A DNA stretch of 64,000 nt from CANDYO01 sp049653745 (GCA_049653745.1 JBASGW010000079.1:1-64000); one strand, 5' to 3'. Counted from the stretch's first letter, positions 34,392-44,168 are shown. The notes: generated from the sequence alone by a model not told the origin. A program made the numbers and translations.

Positions 34392-35438
34392 TTACTGCAA
34401 ATAAGTTCTTTGAATCCTTGGACTCAAGGAGACTATTACATTAGTAATTGAGACCTCTGCGGCCATTGCAATTTTATTCACCGTAGAATTCTTTCCTATA
34501 ATCTCCACCTCCACCCCTGAATATAAAAAATCATCAGGAACGTTACTAACATCCAACATAGTATAATCCATTAACACTTTAAGAACCGGAGCTGGGTATC
34601 CATGAATATAAAACACTCCTTTATGAGCTAAAGAAGATAATATCCCATCTCCATAACCTATAGGAATTCTTGCAATAATTTTAGGCTCATTAAATTCTGA
34701 AAGATGAATAATTCTACTGGTCAAAGAAATGGCATTTTTCAAATCAAAAATATCTTCCTTAGTAATACCAAATAGAATCAGGCCCATTCTAACCATATCA
34801 AAATAATATTCTTTTCCTAAAATAATAGCCGCACTATTTGCTAATGACACTGGCTTGGCAAAAACTTGACGAAGTTTGGACATATTTTTTAATTGCTGAT
34901 TATGATATTCAACATTATTTTTTTTATCGTTAGAAAAATAACTCATAATGAATTTAATATTAACCTTTTGGTTAAAATAATTTTTCTCAGCTAATTCGAG
35001 CGTATCCCCATATGATAAGCCCACCATATTATTATCATTATCAACATTAAGTGCAGCAGAAAATCTTTTATTCTTTCTTTTACAAAAATTATTGTATAAT
35101 TCAAACTGCTCAACATTATTTAATACTGGAATTATATTATTTTGCGCGAACAGATCTTCTTCATCACTAAATATTCCATTTAAAACATATATTTCGTCAG
35201 TTAAAGAAGCACCCCTTAATTCTAATGCTTCTTGTAAGTTACTAACAAAAAATTTACTGCATCCAGCCTTAGATAAGCAATGCATTATTGGTATTGCTCC
35301 CAAATTATAAGCATTAGATTTTAAATTAGAGGCGCAGATAACATCAGAACCAACCATGCCTTTTAATAATTCATAGTTTTGAGCTATAGTTTTGCAGTTG
35401 ATTTGGAGCTTATTAATGGAGCTTATATTTCTTAACAT
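34392..35438 (-). CDS. alr: Alanine racemase (divergent)
   Basis: PLP enzyme making D-alanine for peptidoglycan. K40 in SNLKSNAYNLG is the PLP lysine (usual VKANAYGHG), Y261 in PIGYGDG is the second catalytic base, and MVRMGLILFGI matches the R-x-G-x-x-x-Y-G block, though with F for Y. The usual DTGM-x-R-x-G motif is replaced by DNDNNMVG, so the protein is divergent. It starts with a very strong ribosome site (AGGAGGAGGAG) overlapping the end of dnaB. At 348 residues it is near the normal length. Confidence 0.85.
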   Translation of the reverse strand: MLRNISSINKLQINCKTIAQNYELLKGMVGSDVICASNLKSNAYNLGAIPIMHCLSKAGCSKFFVSNLQEALELRGASLTDEIYVLNGIFSDEEDLFAQNNIIPVLNNVEQFELYNNFCKRKNKRFSAALNVDNDNNMVGLSYGDTLELAEKNYFNQKVNIKFIMSYFSNDKKNNVEYHNQQLKNMSKLRQVFAKPVSLANSAAIILGKEYYFDMVRMGLILFGITKEDIFDLKNAISLTSRIIHLSEFNEPKIIARIPIGYGDGILSSLAHKGVFYIHGYPAPVLKVLMDYTMLDVSNVPDDFLYSGVEVEIIGKNSTVNKIAMAAEVSITNVIVSLSPRIQRTYLQ

Positions 35439-35449
35439 AACTCCTCCTC

Positions 35450-36907
35450 CTATATTTCTATATGATTAGCAAACTTTGTGGTATTTGATTCAAAATGAAG
35501 TTTGATTGTACCTACCGGGCCATTACGTTGTTTTGCAATAATAACTTCAGCAGTATTAGTCACTTTATCCATCTCAGATTGCCATCTTTCATGCTCTGGA
35601 GTGTTAATTTGTGGCTGCTTACGAATTAAATAATATTCATCTCTATAAATAAACATCACAATATCTGCATCTTGCTCAATACTTCCAGACTCCCTAAGGT
35701 CTGATAATAAAGGCCTCTTGTCTTCTCTTTGCTCAACCGCCCTTGAAAGCTGAGATAAAGCAATAACAGGAATATGCAATTCTTTAGCAATGGCCTTTAA
35801 CCCTTGAGTAATTTGAGATATTTCCTGAACCCTACTCTCCTCTCCTTTTGATGAAGATCCTCGTAATAACTGAAGATAATCTATAACAAGAACACTAAGA
35901 TTATGCCTTCTTTTCATTCTTCTAGCTCTTGTTCTAAGAGCTGCAATCGATATTGAAGGAGTATCATCAATAAAAAAAGGAATATCTGCTAAATCTTTAC
36001 TCGCTTTTACCAGCTTAACAAAATCACTTTCTGAAATTTGCCCTGATCTTAGTTTGTTTGAATTAACCTCCGAACTAATTGCCATCATTCTTGTTGCCAA
36101 TTGTTCAGCAGACATTTCTAGAGAAAAAAATCCTACAGCTTGAGATGGCAAAGATGGATCTTTATTTTTACGTGATTGCAAATAAAAAGCTGAATTTAAA
36201 GCTAAATTAACTGCCAATGCAGTTTTACCCATAGAAGGCCTTCCAGCCAAAATAATTAAATCCGAATCTTGCATACCACAAAGAATTTTATCTAGATCGA
36301 TAAAACCAGTAGAAATACCCGTAATAGCTTCTTGCTGCTTAAATGCAGTTTGAATTTTTTCTAGAGCAACAGTAAGTGAACTCTTTAAAGATGCTAAGTT
36401 AGAATTTAACTCTTTACCAAAACTTGCCAAACTAAATAATTCTTGCTCAGCTTTTTCTATTTGATCGTTAGCAGTATATTTTAATTCCGAAACATAGGCA
36501 TCGTTAACAATAGTTTCACCAATATTTATTAAGTTTCTTCTAATAGCAAGGTCTACAACTGTTCTAGCATAATCATTAATATTAATAATAGTTGAAGATA
36601 GCGCAGCTAATTGATTTAGATAATCACTTTGATTCATTTCTTTTAAAATGGTGTCTTGATCAAAATGAACTTTTAATGTTACTGGGTTGGCAAGCATTCC
36701 TCTATCGACGAAAGTAGTTATTGATTCAAAAACTTTTCGATGGATGGGCTCATAAAAATGTTCAGCAAATAATATGTCACTAATTCTATGAAAAGCTTCA
36801 TTATTAGTTAAAAGGCTACCTAGAATCATTTGCTCTGCAAGAATATTGGCAGGCTGGACCCTAATTAAAGAAGATTGATCAGAGAGTTTATTACTGTCTA
36901 CAAACAT
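35450..36907 (-). CDS. dnaB: Replicative DNA helicase DnaB
   Basis: Hexameric fork helicase. N-terminal DnaG-interaction domain (PANILAEQMILGSLLTN), RecA-like motor with Walker A AGRPSMGKTALA near residue 228, Walker B VLVIDYLQLL, the QREDKRPLLSDLRESGSIEQDADIV segment (split here as SDLRESGSIEQ) and the DnaB-family tail AKQRNGPVGTIKLHF. 485 residues is normal. First gene of a minus-strand run dnaB-alr-lysC-fabK-like-cyaY. An ank-associated hairpin lies upstream. Confidence 0.96.
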   Translation of the reverse strand: MFVDSNKLSDQSSLIRVQPANILAEQMILGSLLTNNEAFHRISDILFAEHFYEPIHRKVFESITTFVDRGMLANPVTLKVHFDQDTILKEMNQSDYLNQLAALSSTIININDYARTVVDLAIRRNLINIGETIVNDAYVSELKYTANDQIEKAEQELFSLASFGKELNSNLASLKSSLTVALEKIQTAFKQQEAITGISTGFIDLDKILCGMQDSDLIILAGRPSMGKTALAVNLALNSAFYLQSRKNKDPSLPSQAVGFFSLEMSAEQLATRMMAISSEVNSNKLRSGQISESDFVKLVKASKDLADIPFFIDDTPSISIAALRTRARRMKRRHNLSVLVIDYLQLLRGSSSKGEESRVQEISQITQGLKAIAKELHIPVIALSQLSRAVEQREDKRPLLSDLRESGSIEQDADIVMFIYRDEYYLIRKQPQINTPEHERWQSEMDKVTNTAEVIIAKQRNGPVGTIKLHFESNTTKFANHIEI

Positions 36908-36971
36908 GATGATAAAATAAATAGAATAATTGTTATTAAGTTTTAATTATATCCAATCATTGTCTGTTTGC

Positions 36972-37011
36972 CTAGAGGATAATGATTTTTTTAACCAGAT
37001 TTATCCTCTAG
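36972..37011 (-). terminator. Hairpin between the large ankyrin gene and dnaB
   Basis: CTAGAGGATAA (36972-36982) pairs perfectly with TTATCCTCTAG (37001-37011), loop 18 bases. It lies 50 bases past the ankyrin stop, a natural place for termination, although the minus-strand tail is not a T-run. Confidence 0.45.
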
Positions 37012-37061
37012 CTCTTTTTAAGAAATTATTAGCTCAAATATTATACATACGCTCTTATAAT

Positions 37062-39881
37062 CTATTGGCAATAATCATGACTTGGTTCTAATTCACAAAT
37101 TTTTCCTAAAAGATTATACTCAGCAGCAATATCCTGGATACTAGATGAATCTTTATTCTGAGCTACTATCATGTCCGCATCAAATAAATGCTTTTTAGCC
37201 TTATCATATAAGCCTAAATCTTTATACAATAGACCATAAGCTAAATATGATTTAAGTTGCGATTCAGCCGTGTCATAATTTGAATATTCCGAGTAAGCAG
37301 CACTTACCACTTTATATCCGGTATATGCTAAAACAGAAGCTGTGTATACTGGCGCTAAAGACGTTCCAAGCATTGTTGGCAATAACATATATCCAATTAT
37401 TGCTCCAGCTTGGGACATAGCTTTGCTATATTCTCCATTATAGGCCTGCACTGCAATATCTACCGCGCTAACTAAAGGCAGATAACCGCTAGTGCCAGTA
37501 AGCATAACTCCAAGATGAGCCGCATCTTGCACCAACAGATTTAAATTATCAAAAGTTGGCTCATAAACAACTTTAAATGCATCTAATCCTATATCTGCAA
37601 CTTTTAAACCAATTGTAGCTTTATAAAATATTTCACTATAAGAAACTGCTTCATTTACTTGTTCATACTTTGAATCTTGGGCTAACTTAATCTTTAATAT
37701 CTCTGGCTTAGATTCTTGAACAGCTCCTTGAATGGTTATTTTGGGCATCATTACTTCAAGAATTTTTAAATACGGAGAAACATGCTTTAAATTATGATGA
37801 TTTTGTACAAAAGAATTTCCAGCTGAAGAATGCCCAAGAGATACAAAAATTGAATAGCCCTGCCCTTGAACAACTTCTAAAGGCCTTTCAGTTTTAGCTT
37901 CCACCTCCATAACATCTGAAGCTTCTCCAGCTCTAGCAATCTTTACTACTAAATCTTGCTCCGCATCTTCAAGAACTCTTTTTTTAGAATACTGATTATC
38001 TAATGAACTCACTATAGTATTATCAATTGCTTCTACTGATATTATTCCGGTTGCTTCAGCAACTAGCGCTTGCCTTGATATTAATTGCTTACCCTGTGAA
38101 GTTTCATAAATCTTAAATTTAGCAACGGGATTTGCACCTCCAGAAAAATGAATAATAGAGTCTGCTTCCGAATAATAATCAATCTTATATGACAGAGTTT
38201 TGGCAATTAACTTCAACCAAATAAATTGAGTAGCTTTATTATGATTTTTAGCAAATAATTTTGATGCTTGAGGATAATTATTAAATGCCTCCGCTAAAGC
38301 AGAAGAAAACTTCGCTAAGATAGTTTGTTTATCTTCTTCAGAAAATTTAAATGCTTTTTGTAATACACCTAAGTCTGCTCCTGAAACAACCTTAACCTCT
38401 ATACCTCTAGATTTAACAATCCCTATAATATCTTTAACCGATTTATAAATAGGTGCATTTTGTAAATGCTTTTTTAGACCAGATACCCCGCTCCATTGTA
38501 TATGAAACGTTACAAAACTCATTATTAAGGTTGATATATTAGGATCACCGAAAACTTTTTCTTGAAGCATCCCTCTTTTACTGCCTGTTAAAAAATCTAG
38601 CATTTTGCTAATAGATTTACTATCCCTTCCTGAAGTGCTGATAATAGTGTTAAATTTCATTAGATTATATCTGACGAGATCACTTGAATCTACCATAGTC
38701 CTTAAATCTATTTTACTTCCTGAAGCTAATTTAACCTTATTTAACTCATCTGAAATTCTTTTTAATTCGTTGTTATGCAAACTGTAAAATATATTTCTAT
38801 AATACTCATATTTGTATAAATTCTTTAAAACTTCAGTATCATCTTTATTTATCGCCTCTTTAAATATTGGCCACAAGAATTTTGAGTTAAAATACCTATT
38901 TTTATAAGAACCCCATAATTGAGTATAATCTTCATTAATGATATTTATGTTTGCACCTTTTTTAATCAGTAACCTCACAATTTCATCCTGATTATTGTCG
39001 CAAGCTAAATTAAGTGGCCTAAGCTCAGTCCCCCACTTAGGAAAGTCTATATCTGCACCATATTTAATTAATAATTCAACAAATTTTAAGTCGCCACTTT
39101 CACAGGCTGAATGTAATGGATTAGTTCCATAATAAACGCCATCAGATTTTTGTAAATCTAGACAGTTTGGGTTCGCTCCATTTTTAAGTAATAATTCTGC
39201 AGTTTCTACATCATCATTATTATAAGCTACATATAGTGGAGTATCACAATCTCCCCCTTCTTCCATAACATCAACATCAACTCCATGTTTGAGCAATACT
39301 TCTATAACTTCTTTATGTCCATGCCTACAAGCTAAATGAAATGATGTTCCTATATATAGATTATCAGGCTCAAAAAAACCTGTTTTAAGCAATAATTCAA
39401 CAACCTGAACATGCCCCTCCTGGCAAGCTAAATCCAATGAGATTTTACCTCGAGCATCTCCTATACTTGCTTCTATATCAGCACCTTTTTGAAGCAATAA
39501 TTCAACAACCTGAACATGCCCCTCGTCGCAGGCCACATGTAAAGGAGTGTAAGTTAATTCCTCCATTGTCTCTTTCTCTTCTATATCCGCACCTTGCGCA
39601 AGCAATAATTCTACAATCTCAAGATTTCCTAATTCACAAGCTATATGCAATAGATGGTTACCATTTATATTACTGCTGCTATATTCTAAAAGTATCTTTA
39701 CGTTTTCAGCAAAACCATTCATAACAGCTAAACGCAACGGAGTATTTCCATCACTATCAACTGCATCATAATCGGCATTATGCTCTGATATTAACCTCTC
39801 TATTTCAATAGGATTATTAGCTGTTTTTACTAATTGGAATAGAAGATCTGTAGGAGATTGAGTAAGATTTGCTTCTTTCAT
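37062..39881 (-). CDS. Large ankyrin-repeat protein with helical C-terminal region
   Basis: Numbered from an in-frame TTG four codons upstream, the protein has 943 residues; I prefer ATG 39881. Residues 45-325 hold about nine ankyrin repeats (NTPLRLAVMNGFAENVKILL; LLHIACELGNLEIVELLLAQ; TPLHVACDEGHVQVVELLLQ and others). Residues 330-550 are unique helical sequence. Residues 556-650 and about 690-943 resemble the protein at 2-1276. Two stretches near 760-860 are hydrophobic and could touch membranes (SQAGAIIGYMLLPTML). No signal peptide. Host-directed effector is likely from family behaviour; nothing shown directly. Confidence 0.85.
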   Translation of the reverse strand: MKEANLTQSPTDLLFQLVKTANNPIEIERLISEHNADYDAVDSDGNTPLRLAVMNGFAENVKILLEYSSSNINGNHLLHIACELGNLEIVELLLAQGADIEEKETMEELTYTPLHVACDEGHVQVVELLLQKGADIEASIGDARGKISLDLACQEGHVQVVELLLKTGFFEPDNLYIGTSFHLACRHGHKEVIEVLLKHGVDVDVMEEGGDCDTPLYVAYNNDDVETAELLLKNGANPNCLDLQKSDGVYYGTNPLHSACESGDLKFVELLIKYGADIDFPKWGTELRPLNLACDNNQDEIVRLLIKKGANINIINEDYTQLWGSYKNRYFNSKFLWPIFKEAINKDDTEVLKNLYKYEYYRNIFYSLHNNELKRISDELNKVKLASGSKIDLRTMVDSSDLVRYNLMKFNTIISTSGRDSKSISKMLDFLTGSKRGMLQEKVFGDPNISTLIMSFVTFHIQWSGVSGLKKHLQNAPIYKSVKDIIGIVKSRGIEVKVVSGADLGVLQKAFKFSEEDKQTILAKFSSALAEAFNNYPQASKLFAKNHNKATQFIWLKLIAKTLSYKIDYYSEADSIIHFSGGANPVAKFKIYETSQGKQLISRQALVAEATGIISVEAIDNTIVSSLDNQYSKKRVLEDAEQDLVVKIARAGEASDVMEVEAKTERPLEVVQGQGYSIFVSLGHSSAGNSFVQNHHNLKHVSPYLKILEVMMPKITIQGAVQESKPEILKIKLAQDSKYEQVNEAVSYSEIFYKATIGLKVADIGLDAFKVVYEPTFDNLNLLVQDAAHLGVMLTGTSGYLPLVSAVDIAVQAYNGEYSKAMSQAGAIIGYMLLPTMLGTSLAPVYTASVLAYTGYKVVSAAYSEYSNYDTAESQLKSYLAYGLLYKDLGLYDKAKKHLFDADMIVAQNKDSSSIQDIAAEYNLLGKICELEPSHDYCQ
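39387..39524 (-). repeat. 33-base direct repeat inside the ankyrin gene
   Basis: Bases 39387-39419 and 39492-39524 are identical over 33 bases, 105 bases (35 codons) apart. Both encode the helix GHVQVVELLL of adjacent ankyrin repeats, indicating a recent internal repeat duplication or gene conversion. Confidence 0.9.
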
Positions 39882-40246
39882 TATAATGTACAATATTTTT
39901 TATTATATTAATAAAAGTTAATATACAACGTACTAATCACTCTTTCAATAAATATTTAATATACATAAATTATACTTTGCCCATCATAAGAAGACAAAAC
40001 TAACTAAGCAAAACAAAGTAAGACTCAAGGACTTATTCACAAATTTTAATAACTGAGTTCAGGCATAATAATTAACCATTTATCATCAACCTCACTGAAT
40101 ATTAAAGTACAAAAACTATATCTCATATAACCAATTATTTTTACATCCAAAGAACTCCCTCATTATCACATATTGACCCTTGACAATAAATAAAGAGTTT
40201 TTATAGAATAAACTTATATAATAAAATTAAAAAAGATAAGGTTGAG
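39882..40246. other. Gene-free divergent region between the ankyrin gene and the atp genes
   Basis: No coding frame or RNA recognised. It holds the promoter of the atp run at 40180-40207 and presumably the promoter of the ankyrin gene. Confidence 0.5.
40180..40207 (+). promoter_or_regulatory. Probable promoter of the F0 ATP synthase run
   Basis: TTGACA (40180-40185), 16-base spacer, TATAGA (40202-40207), 39 bases before the atpI start. The -35 is a perfect consensus match, among the best promoters in the window. Confidence 0.6.
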
Positions 40247-40504
40247 TTGAATTCATTTCAAGATCTAGAAAAAAAACTATCTAACTTCAAGCAAAAATAT
40301 AATATCAAGTTAGATAGTAAAGAATCTTCACAAGAAAAAAATGGATTCTTTGTAGTTTCTGAACTAATTGCCGCCACAACTATAGGAGGCTTTATTGGAT
40401 ATAATCTAGACAAATACTTTAATACTAAAGCAGTATTTTTATTTATTATGATATTGTTAGGTGTAACTTCAGCTTTTTATAATATATATAGAAAATATAA
40501 GTAA
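40247..40504 (+). CDS. atpI: F0F1 ATP synthase subunit I (AtpI/AtpZ type)
   Basis: A small assembly-related membrane protein at the head of alphaproteobacterial F0 operons. 85 residues: a charged N-terminal helix (FQDLEKKLSNFKQKY), then two hydrophobic segments separated by GYNLDKYFNTK; the GGFIGYNLD motif is typical. The start appears to be TTG at 40247, with AAGG upstream; there is no ATG before the conserved part. 19 bases before atpB. Confidence 0.8.
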   Translation: MNSFQDLEKKLSNFKQKYNIKLDSKESSQEKNGFFVVSELIAATTIGGFIGYNLDKYFNTKAVFLFIMILLGVTSAFYNIYRKYK

Positions 40505-40523
40505 ATTTTAGAGATAAAAAATA

Positions 40524-41249
40524 ATGTCACTCAATCCTTTTGATCAATTCACTGTTCGCCCCTTAATTAACCTATCTATATTGGAGCATGACATTAGCTT
40601 TACTAACGCCTCATTATTTATGATGACCTCCGTTTTAGTTATAAGCCTCTTTTTATACCTAGCCTCTAGAAATGCCTCTATTATTCCTAATAAACTACAG
40701 GGAGCTGCCGAATTATTATTTGAGTTTGTAGACAATACTTTAACAGAAGCAGCAGGAAAATCTGCAAGAGTGTTTTTCCCCTTTGTATTTACCTTATTCA
40801 CTTTTTTATTAATACTTAATGTTTCTGGATTACTGCCCTATGGCTACACCGTAACCAGCCAATTAGTTATTACTTTTGCTTTAGCCATATTAGTGTTTAT
40901 AGCAGTAATAATCACTGGGTTTATTAAACATGGGATAGGATTTCTCTCGATGTTTTTACCAAAAGGAACCCCAATATATATAGCACCTTTAATGATATTA
41001 ATTGAGCTATTTTCTTTCTTAGTTAGACCAATTAGTTTATGTATCCGTTTAGCTGGAAATATGGTTGCAGGACATGTATTATTAAAAGTTCTAGGAACTT
41101 TTGCTATACTTATGGGGGCCGCTGGACTACTTCCTATTTTATTTATGGTTATAATGGTAGGATTTGAACTATTTGTTGCTATTTTACAAGCTTATATCTT
41201 TACAATTTTAACTTGCGTTTACCTAAATGATGCTATTAACTTGCATTAA
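40524..41249 (+). CDS. atpB: ATP synthase F0 subunit a
   Basis: Proton-channel stator subunit. Six hydrophobic segments; the essential arginine R175 lies in PISLCIRLAGNMVAGH, and the last helix has the Q-A-Y-I-F-T-I-L-T pattern (LQAYIFTILTCVYL). 241 residues is normal. Works with the c-ring from atpE to move protons. The F1 genes are not in this window, consistent with the split atp loci known in Rickettsiales. Confidence 0.96.
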   Translation: MSLNPFDQFTVRPLINLSILEHDISFTNASLFMMTSVLVISLFLYLASRNASIIPNKLQGAAELLFEFVDNTLTEAAGKSARVFFPFVFTLFTFLLILNVSGLLPYGYTVTSQLVITFALAILVFIAVIITGFIKHGIGFLSMFLPKGTPIYIAPLMILIELFSFLVRPISLCIRLAGNMVAGHVLLKVLGTFAILMGAAGLLPILFMVIMVGFELFVAILQAYIFTILTCVYLNDAINLH

Positions 41250-41298
41250 AAATTACTTTAGTATATTTTTTTATAAACTATTTTAAGGAGATAAAATT

Positions 41299-41523
41299 AT
41301 GGATGCAGAATCATTAAAATATATTGCTATTGGACTGATGGGACTGGGGTTACTTGGCGCAGCATTAGGAGTGGCTAATGTATTCTCTAGCTTACTTAGT
41401 GCAATTGCTCGCAACCCGGCACAAGAAAGCAAATTATTCGCTAGAGCCATCATTGGCGCAGCTATGGCTGAAGCAATGGGAATATTTGCGTTAGGAATTG
41501 CGCTTATTCTGATTTTTAAATAA
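41299..41523 (+). CDS. atpE: ATP synthase F0 subunit c
   Basis: A 74-residue hairpin of two membrane helices forming the rotor ring. The polar loop is ARNPAQE (R38-N39-P40) and the proton-carrying acid is E58 in AAMAEAMGIFAL. The glycine-rich first helix (GLMGLGLLGAALGVA) packs the ring. An AGGAG ribosome site precedes the ATG, in line with the high synthesis needed for ring stoichiometry. Confidence 0.97.
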   Translation: MDAESLKYIAIGLMGLGLLGAALGVANVFSSLLSAIARNPAQESKLFARAIIGAAMAEAMGIFALGIALILIFK

Positions 41524-41542
41524 TAAATTTTATTTATAAATT

Positions 41543-42046
41543 ATGCCTCAGCTTGATATAACAACTTTCTTTTCTCAGCTTTTTTGGCTTTTTATTAGCT
41601 TTACCGCTCTTTATTTTTTATTAAGCAAATTATGCTTACCAAAACTCAATAATGTTTTTAATGAGAGAGAACAAAAGCTAACTAATTTATTAAGAATGAT
41701 TGAGCAAAACAAAGCTGAGGCTCACCGACTAAAATCCGAATATGAAAAAAATATCTCGCTAGCAACTCTACAAAAAGAACAAATGATTGAACGAGCCTCA
41801 AAAGAAATTGCCAAAACTTTTGAACAAAAACTTGCAGAGAATAATAAAAAGTTAGAATTAATGATAGAAGAGTCTGAAAAAAATATTAGTAATTTCAGCA
41901 CTAACGCAGCACAAGACATAAAAAAGATAGCACTAGGCGCAACCGAAGAAATTTTAAAAAACTTAATGACTCTAGATTTAGATAAAAAAGTTATTGAATC
42001 AACTGTAGAAGAACAATATAAAGCAGGCAAACCTTATGCAAATTGA
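41543..42046 (+). CDS. atpG: ATP synthase F0 subunit b'
   Basis: Peripheral stalk subunit of the b' type found in alphaproteobacteria and photosynthetic bacteria. One N-terminal membrane helix (FFSQLFWLFISFTALYFLL), then KLCLPKLNNVFNEREQKL and a long helical coiled-coil region. Forms a heterodimer with b. Overlaps the next gene by 11 bases. The short N-terminal tail and PQLDITTFFSQ start are typical of b'. The symbol follows the alphaproteobacterial usage for b'; atpF' is an equivalent name. Confidence 0.9.
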   Translation: MPQLDITTFFSQLFWLFISFTALYFLLSKLCLPKLNNVFNEREQKLTNLLRMIEQNKAEAHRLKSEYEKNISLATLQKEQMIERASKEIAKTFEQKLAENNKKLELMIEESEKNISNFSTNAAQDIKKIALGATEEILKNLMTLDLDKKVIESTVEEQYKAGKPYAN

Positions 42047-42533
42047 TGAAAGCTTTATATTTGCCATAGCCTCTACTTCATTTTTTATTGTAGTTTTTAG
42101 ATATCTAAAAACTACAATCTTAGATGGCATCAACTCTAAAATTAACACTATAAAAAACAAATTTGATGAGATTATCTCAATAAATGAAGAGTCTGAAAAA
42201 CTACTAAAAGAATATCAATCTTTGCTTCAATCCTCTAAAATAACCACCCAAGCTATTATTGAGTCCTCTCAAAATGAAATAAAACAAATGAAATTACAAG
42301 CCGAGCAGGAAATACATAGCAAAATTGAAAGCAAAACCAATATTATTATGAACAAGATTCAAAATAACGAGGCAAAAGCCTTACTTAACCTTCGTTTAAC
42401 AGCAATTAATATTGCAATTTCTAGCAGCATTTCTTTGTTAAATTTTTCTAATAATGAGTCCACTAAGGCAAACTCCACAAAAGAAGCCATTGCTTCTATA
42501 TCACACATATTAAAAGAAAGTCACTTAGTTTAG
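42036..42533 (+). CDS. atpF: ATP synthase F0 subunit b
   Basis: Second peripheral-stalk subunit. N-terminal membrane helix (FIFAIASTSFFIVVFRYL) followed by a long charged coiled coil (INTIKNKFDEIISINEESEKLLKEYQ; QNEIKQMKLQAEQEI). 165 residues is normal. Sequence conservation in b subunits is low; the assignment rests on topology and position after b'. Last gene of the F0 run. Confidence 0.88.
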   Translation: MQIDESFIFAIASTSFFIVVFRYLKTTILDGINSKINTIKNKFDEIISINEESEKLLKEYQSLLQSSKITTQAIIESSQNEIKQMKLQAEQEIHSKIESKTNIIMNKIQNNEAKALLNLRLTAINIAISSSISLLNFSNNESTKANSTKEAIASISHILKESHLV

Positions 42534-42627
42534 CATAAAATCTTGACGATGGTTAATACTTGAGTTATTAATAATAAGTAACTATCTAATAATATTGCAA
42601 TATTAACTACTTATAGAATGAGCGATC

Positions 42628-43341
42628 ATGACATCAATTTTATTAGCATTAAGCGATAAGCCAACATTAACCGTTATTTCATATTATCTTGAAAGATGCG
42701 GATTTGTTATTAATGCAGCAACTACTACCGAAGAATTATTAACTTCAATAGATAGAATTGAACCAAATATATTAATATTGGACGAAGATCTTCTTGGAAG
42801 CTCTAAAGTTGAAAATATCTGCGCGAACATAAAAGCTAAAAATCGTACTAAAAATATTAATATTATTCTTATTACAAAAAACTCTAAAGACATCTCTCAC
42901 AACCACTTTAATGATTTTATCTCCAAACCTTTTGTACCTAGTGAATTAATCAATAAAATTAGAACCTATAGCTCATCATCAAACAACTTAAATAATAATA
43001 ACGCTAGCAACAATACAAATAAAATTTTATCACATGATGAAATAGAAATGAACGTCAATTCTTTTAGAGTTAGTAGATTTGGCAAAGTTATTCATTTAGG
43101 CCCAACCGAATTTAAAATTCTTCAATGCTTCTTAGAGCTTCCCGGAAAAGTTCTTTCAAGAGAACATATCATGAACCATGTCTGGGGATATAACAGCCAA
43201 GTAGAACCAAGAACCATCGATGTACATATTAACAGACTAAGAATTGCACTAAAAAATGACAATGATGAATCATCGATTATTAGAACTATTCGCTCTGCTG
43301 GTTACTCTTTAAATACTAGCAACTCTCTTGTAAAGGCTTAA
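42628..43341 (+). CDS. OmpR/PhoB-family response regulator
   Basis: A two-domain regulator of 237 residues. The receiver has the phosphorylatable D52 (LILDEDLL) and the conserved lysine in FISKPF, but the usual N-terminal acidic pair is reduced: position 9 is Ser and only D10 remains. An Asn-rich linker (about 115-130) leads to a winged-helix DNA-binding domain with GPTEFKILQCFLELPGKVLSR and EPRTIDVHINRLR. No histidine kinase is adjacent. Rickettsiales keep few such regulators; CzcR-like or CtrA-unrelated function cannot be told. Confidence 0.85.
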   Translation: MTSILLALSDKPTLTVISYYLERCGFVINAATTTEELLTSIDRIEPNILILDEDLLGSSKVENICANIKAKNRTKNINIILITKNSKDISHNHFNDFISKPFVPSELINKIRTYSSSSNNLNNNNASNNTNKILSHDEIEMNVNSFRVSRFGKVIHLGPTEFKILQCFLELPGKVLSREHIMNHVWGYNSQVEPRTIDVHINRLRIALKNDNDESSIIRTIRSAGYSLNTSNSLVKA

Positions 43342-43659
43342 TTGGCTTTGTATTTATACTTAATGCCAAAGAAATAGCATAATAACTGAGAATAAATCCC
43401 TATCTCTTCTATGAAAGCGATAAGGTCAAACAGCAGCATTTAGAACTTAATATCATTACACATCCAATTTATAAGAAAATCACTAGAATAACTCTGATTA
43501 GAATTATAATTATTAATTATATCTTCTTCAGTATTTTATTTTAATCATAATTTAAGTTCAGATTGCAATTGCTTTACTTTCTAGTATATTATTAAAAAGT
43601 TTAAAATATTGCTTTTTTAGTTTAATTACTGTAAAAATACATTACTCAAGGAGTTAGAT
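43342..43659. other. 318-base gene-free stretch upstream of greA
   Basis: No coding frame or RNA seen apart from the greA promoter at its 3' end. Confidence 0.5.
43563..43590 (+). promoter_or_regulatory. Probable greA promoter
   Basis: TTGCAA (43563-43568), 16-base spacer, TATATT (43585-43590), 69 bases before the greA ATG. Confidence 0.5.
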
Positions 43660-44130
43660 ATGGAGCGTTTTCCTATTACCCAAGCTGGTTATAAAAAATT
43701 ATCAGAAGAAATAAAAAATTTGAAATCTGTAGAAAGACCAACAGTAATTCAAGCAATTGCAGAAGCTAGAGAATTAGGTGACTTATCAGAAAATGCTGAA
43801 TATCATGCAGCTAGAGAAAAACAAAGCTTTATTGAGGGCAGAATTATTGACCTTGAAGATAAAATATCTAGGTCTGAAGTTATTGACACTTCTAAATTTC
43901 AAGGACCTAACATCAAATTTGGCGCTCAGGTGGAATTAATTGACGAAGAAACTGAAGAATCTTTTCAATATACCATTACTGGAGATTACGAAGCTGATAT
44001 AACAAAAGGTTTACTATCTTTATCTTCACCCATTTCAAGAGCATTAATTGGCAAAAATGAAGGAGACTCTGTGGATGTGGTCACTCCTAAAGGAACAAGA
44101 ACTTACGAAGTTATAAAAGTTATATATTAA
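43660..44130 (+). CDS. greA: Transcription elongation factor GreA
   Basis: Rescues backtracked RNA polymerase by stimulating transcript cleavage. N-terminal coiled coil with RFPITQAGYKKLSEEI, the tip acids in ARELGDLSENAEYHAAREKQ (D and E coordinate Mg in the polymerase channel), then the FKBP-like C-terminal domain ending SPISRALIGKNEGD. 156 residues is normal. A strong AAGGAG ribosome site precedes the ATG. Heads a run with the DUF3576 lipoprotein and leuS-lptE-holA. Confidence 0.97.
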   Translation: MERFPITQAGYKKLSEEIKNLKSVERPTVIQAIAEARELGDLSENAEYHAAREKQSFIEGRIIDLEDKISRSEVIDTSKFQGPNIKFGAQVELIDEETEESFQYTITGDYEADITKGLLSLSSPISRALIGKNEGDSVDVVTPKGTRTYEVIKVIY

Positions 44131-44168
44131 TATATATCTTGTTAAAAACTAACTATTGGAAAAAAATT

